From the NCBI GenBank assembly GCA_040235415.1, contig JBECKR010000224.1:1-6382 (forward strand): a stretch of 6,382 nucleotides of DNA, read 5' to 3'. Positions 4,386 through 6,382 of the stretch are shown here, in pieces. The notes beneath the pieces are model-generated. The model saw only the letters and a program-made list of their open reading frames with translations. It was not told where the DNA came from and searched no databases. Made by a program: the position numbers and the translations under genes. This stretch comes from JBECKR01 sp040235415. GTDB taxonomy: Bacteria > Acidobacteriota > Polarisedimenticolia > Polarisedimenticolales > Polarisedimenticolaceae. Position 1 is the first letter of the stretch; the number at the start of each line of letters is the position of its first letter.

Positions 4386-4811
4386 ATGGGACTTTTCGAC
4401 ACGCTGTTCGGCCGCAAGGTCGAGCACCCGCCGCTCGCCGGCGACGATCCGATCCGGCCGCGGCTGGAGTCGAGCCGCGAGGGCCTCGAGTCGCTGGCGA
4501 GCCAGGTCCGGGACACCCTCGAGGTCGTGCCGTCGGACGACCGGCTCTACGTCTTCATCGGGAAGCCGCCGAAGCAGTTCGGGCTGGCCTGGGTCGAGGA
4601 CGGCGGCGTCACGAACCTCAAGACGTTCATCCAGGAAAAGAAGCTGGCGCCGCCCGCGGTGCAGCCCGCGATCGAGAAGGTCCGCGAGGCGTACCGCGAG
4701 AGCGAGAGCGCACCGCGGTTCTCGACCCACGTCGGACCGCACGCGTTCATCGTGACGCCGTCGGTCGATCTCGGCCGCCGCGTCGAGGGGATCCTGAGCT
4801 CGCTCGCCTGA
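4386..4811 (+). CDS. Conserved-looking hypothetical protein, 141 residues
   Basis: I do not recognise the family. The ATG at 4386 follows GGGAGG (4375-4380) by 5 nt, and the stop is TGA at 4809-4811. The N-terminus MGLFDTLFGRK is a short amphipathic helix followed by a basic residue, a pattern common in small bacterial proteins that touch the membrane or a partner. Next come a charged helix (26-46), a strand pair around RLYVFIGK and QFGLAWVEDGG (53-74), a lysine-bearing helix TNLKTFIQEKK (76-86), a proline break, a helix (92-106), a strand with HVGPHAFIV (115-123) and a C-terminal helix. There is no signal peptide, transmembrane segment or metal motif, so it is probably a soluble alpha/beta protein. 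Codon use resembles its neighbours. It is divergent from the sirtuin and convergent with the lipoprotein gene, 6 bp away, so it is not in an operon. The strong ribosome binding site and third-position GC argue that it is real. Confidence 0.8.
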   Translation: MGLFDTLFGRKVEHPPLAGDDPIRPRLESSREGLESLASQVRDTLEVVPSDDRLYVFIGKPPKQFGLAWVEDGGVTNLKTFIQEKKLAPPAVQPAIEKVREAYRESESAPRFSTHVGPHAFIVTPSVDLGRRVEGILSSLA

Positions 4812-4817
4812 GGTCCG

Positions 4818-5279
4818 TCAGTACGGCGCCGCCGGGATGCCGTCACCGTCGATCGCGGTGACCTTCCAGTCGCCGCCGATCCGCGCGAGCCGCACGACGA
4901 GGGCGAATCGCCGCGCGTCCTTCGGGATGAGATCGGCCGCCTTCTCGATCCGCGACCGCGTCTGCAGGGCGTACGCGTCGACCTCGACGTGCGCGCGGTC
5001 CCCCTCGATCTCGATCGTGGGATCGACGAGGAAGATCGTGACCGGCCCTCCGGCGAGCGCCACGCGCGCGATCGCGACGAGCGTCGCCCGGTTCCGGCCC
5101 GCGTCGTCGCGATACGTCTCGGCGAGCAGCGCGCCCGCCTCGTCGGGACGGCAGTCTTCGAGCGCGCGGACGCCGTCGTCGAGAACGGCGCGGATCCTGT
5201 CCGCGTCGGACGTGCGGGAGCAACCTCCCGCCGCCGCGGAAAGGACGACGACGACCGCGATCGCGATCCGAGACGACAC
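4818..5279 (-). CDS. Predicted lipoprotein with NTF2-like domain
   Basis: This is a complete 153-residue protein starting at GTG 5279. A basic residue, the hydrophobic segment IAIAVVVVLSAAA (5-17) and GGC at 18-20 make a lipoprotein signal with Cys20 as the likely lipidated residue. The lipobox AGGC has Ala at the usual Leu position, so it is slightly weak. The mature part has helices (26-43), then VTIFLVDPTIEIEGDRAHVEVDAYA (80-104, in two strands) and FALVVRLARIGGDWKVTAID (126-145), with the strand-turn-strand and terminal W-K-V of NTF2-like or SnoaL-fold proteins. These are often binding domains without catalytic function, and no catalytic residues stand out. It is expected in the periplasm on a membrane. 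It is divergent from the Ser/Thr kinase gene; whether the two work together is unknown. Confidence 0.85.
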   Translation of the reverse strand: MSSRIAIAVVVVLSAAAGGCSRTSDADRIRAVLDDGVRALEDCRPDEAGALLAETYRDDAGRNRATLVAIARVALAGGPVTIFLVDPTIEIEGDRAHVEVDAYALQTRSRIEKAADLIPKDARRFALVVRLARIGGDWKVTAIDGDGIPAAPY

Positions 5280-5285
5280 CGGGGA

Positions 5286-5294
5286 CCTCCCTCC
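5286..5294 (-). promoter_or_regulatory. Ribosome binding site supporting the GTG start
   Basis: On the - strand GGAGGGAGG ends 6 nt before the GTG at 5279. It contains two overlapping GGAGG cores, and the nearer one has ideal spacing. This fixes the start of the lipoprotein at the base of its signal peptide. Confidence 0.75.
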
Positions 5295-5316
5295 GAGCGC
5301 CGCGGCGCTCCCCGAG

Positions 5317-5346
5317 ATTCTCGCGCCGGGGTCCGGCGCTGTCCAA
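5317..5346 (-). promoter_or_regulatory. Weak candidate promoter of the lipoprotein, with inverted repeat in its spacer
   Basis: On the - strand TTGGAC (5346-5341) and GAGAAT (5322-5317) are 18 nt apart; they match the consensus at three and four bases. The spacer contains a perfect 7-bp inverted repeat, GCGCCGG (5323-5329) and CCGGCGC (5333-5339), with a 3-nt centre. A small palindrome CGAGA-T-TCTCG (5313-5323) covers the -10. Transcription would start near 5310, about 30 nt before the start codon. The match is weak. Confidence 0.25.
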
Positions 5347-5458
5347 CCGAGCGGCCGCGGCGCGCGTTCTAACCGGTATGAAGGGATCGGGGCGATCCTG
5401 TAGACTCGCTCCGGGCGCGACGCGCACCGACGATGCGCTCGCCCCGGTCGGGACCGCC

Positions 5459-6382
<924 letters not shown>

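Noticed and set aside
4158..4742. N-terminal extension of the sirtuin frame
   Set aside because: It is antisense to the 4386-4811 gene and lacks family similarity; the sirtuin NAD motif starts about 28 residues after the ATG at 4157.
5378..5458. Alternative kinase start at ATG 5378 and a -10-like TAGACT at 5401-5406
   Set aside because: The ATG has no ribosome binding site and would add 27 residues outside the family pattern. TAGACT fits a -10 at four positions but has no acceptable -35, so neither is annotated.

Overview
This is a very GC-rich bacterial chromosomal window, with codon third positions almost all G or C. It carries eight protein genes, six of them complete. The gene repertoire suggests a member of the Acidobacteriota, perhaps the Thermoanaerobaculia, or another GC-rich soil or subsurface phylum. 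The pointers are a Hanks-type Ser/Thr kinase beginning GETVKHYRLLERLGEGGMG, a TPR protein with a YGPRKLR motif, and a short paired-repeat protein that I associate with such genomes. The assignment is an inference from family resemblance; there is no rRNA or other marker gene. I see no tRNA, rRNA, CRISPR array, insertion sequence, phage gene or attachment site.

Left part (1-950): the 3' end of a TPR protein on the + strand is followed after 42 bp by a 150-residue protein built of two copies of the same ~75-residue unit. Its stop codon abuts a strong intrinsic terminator that reads on the - strand.

Middle (953-3376): a small RRM RNA-binding protein with a glycine-rich tail (-) is served by that terminator. 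Upstream of it lie a good promoter-like sequence, a leader of about 160 nt, and a STAS-domain protein (-) whose usual phospho-acceptor serine is replaced by glycine. A complete 410-residue DEAD-box RNA helicase (+) is divergent from the STAS gene, and it too appears to have a leader of about 170 nt. An RRM protein and a DEAD-box helicase side by side, both with long leaders, resemble the arrangement of cold-shock RNA-remodelling genes.

Right part (3309-6382): a class II, SIRT4-like sirtuin (-) converges on the helicase and overlaps its 3' end by 68 bp. Divergent from the sirtuin is an unrecognised 141-residue protein (+). It ends 6 bp from the end of a convergent NTF2-like lipoprotein (-). 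Divergent from the lipoprotein is a Ser/Thr protein kinase (+) that runs off the window with its catalytic domain complete.

The genes mostly stand alone and alternate in strand, so this looks like ordinary core or housekeeping territory, not a defence or mobile island. I found no convincing new multi-gene system. The points worth a second look are the long-leader RNA-protein pair, the 68-bp convergent overlap that encodes an arginine-rich helicase tail, the internally duplicated small protein, the non-phosphorylatable STAS protein, and several inverted repeats placed at promoters or ribosome binding sites.
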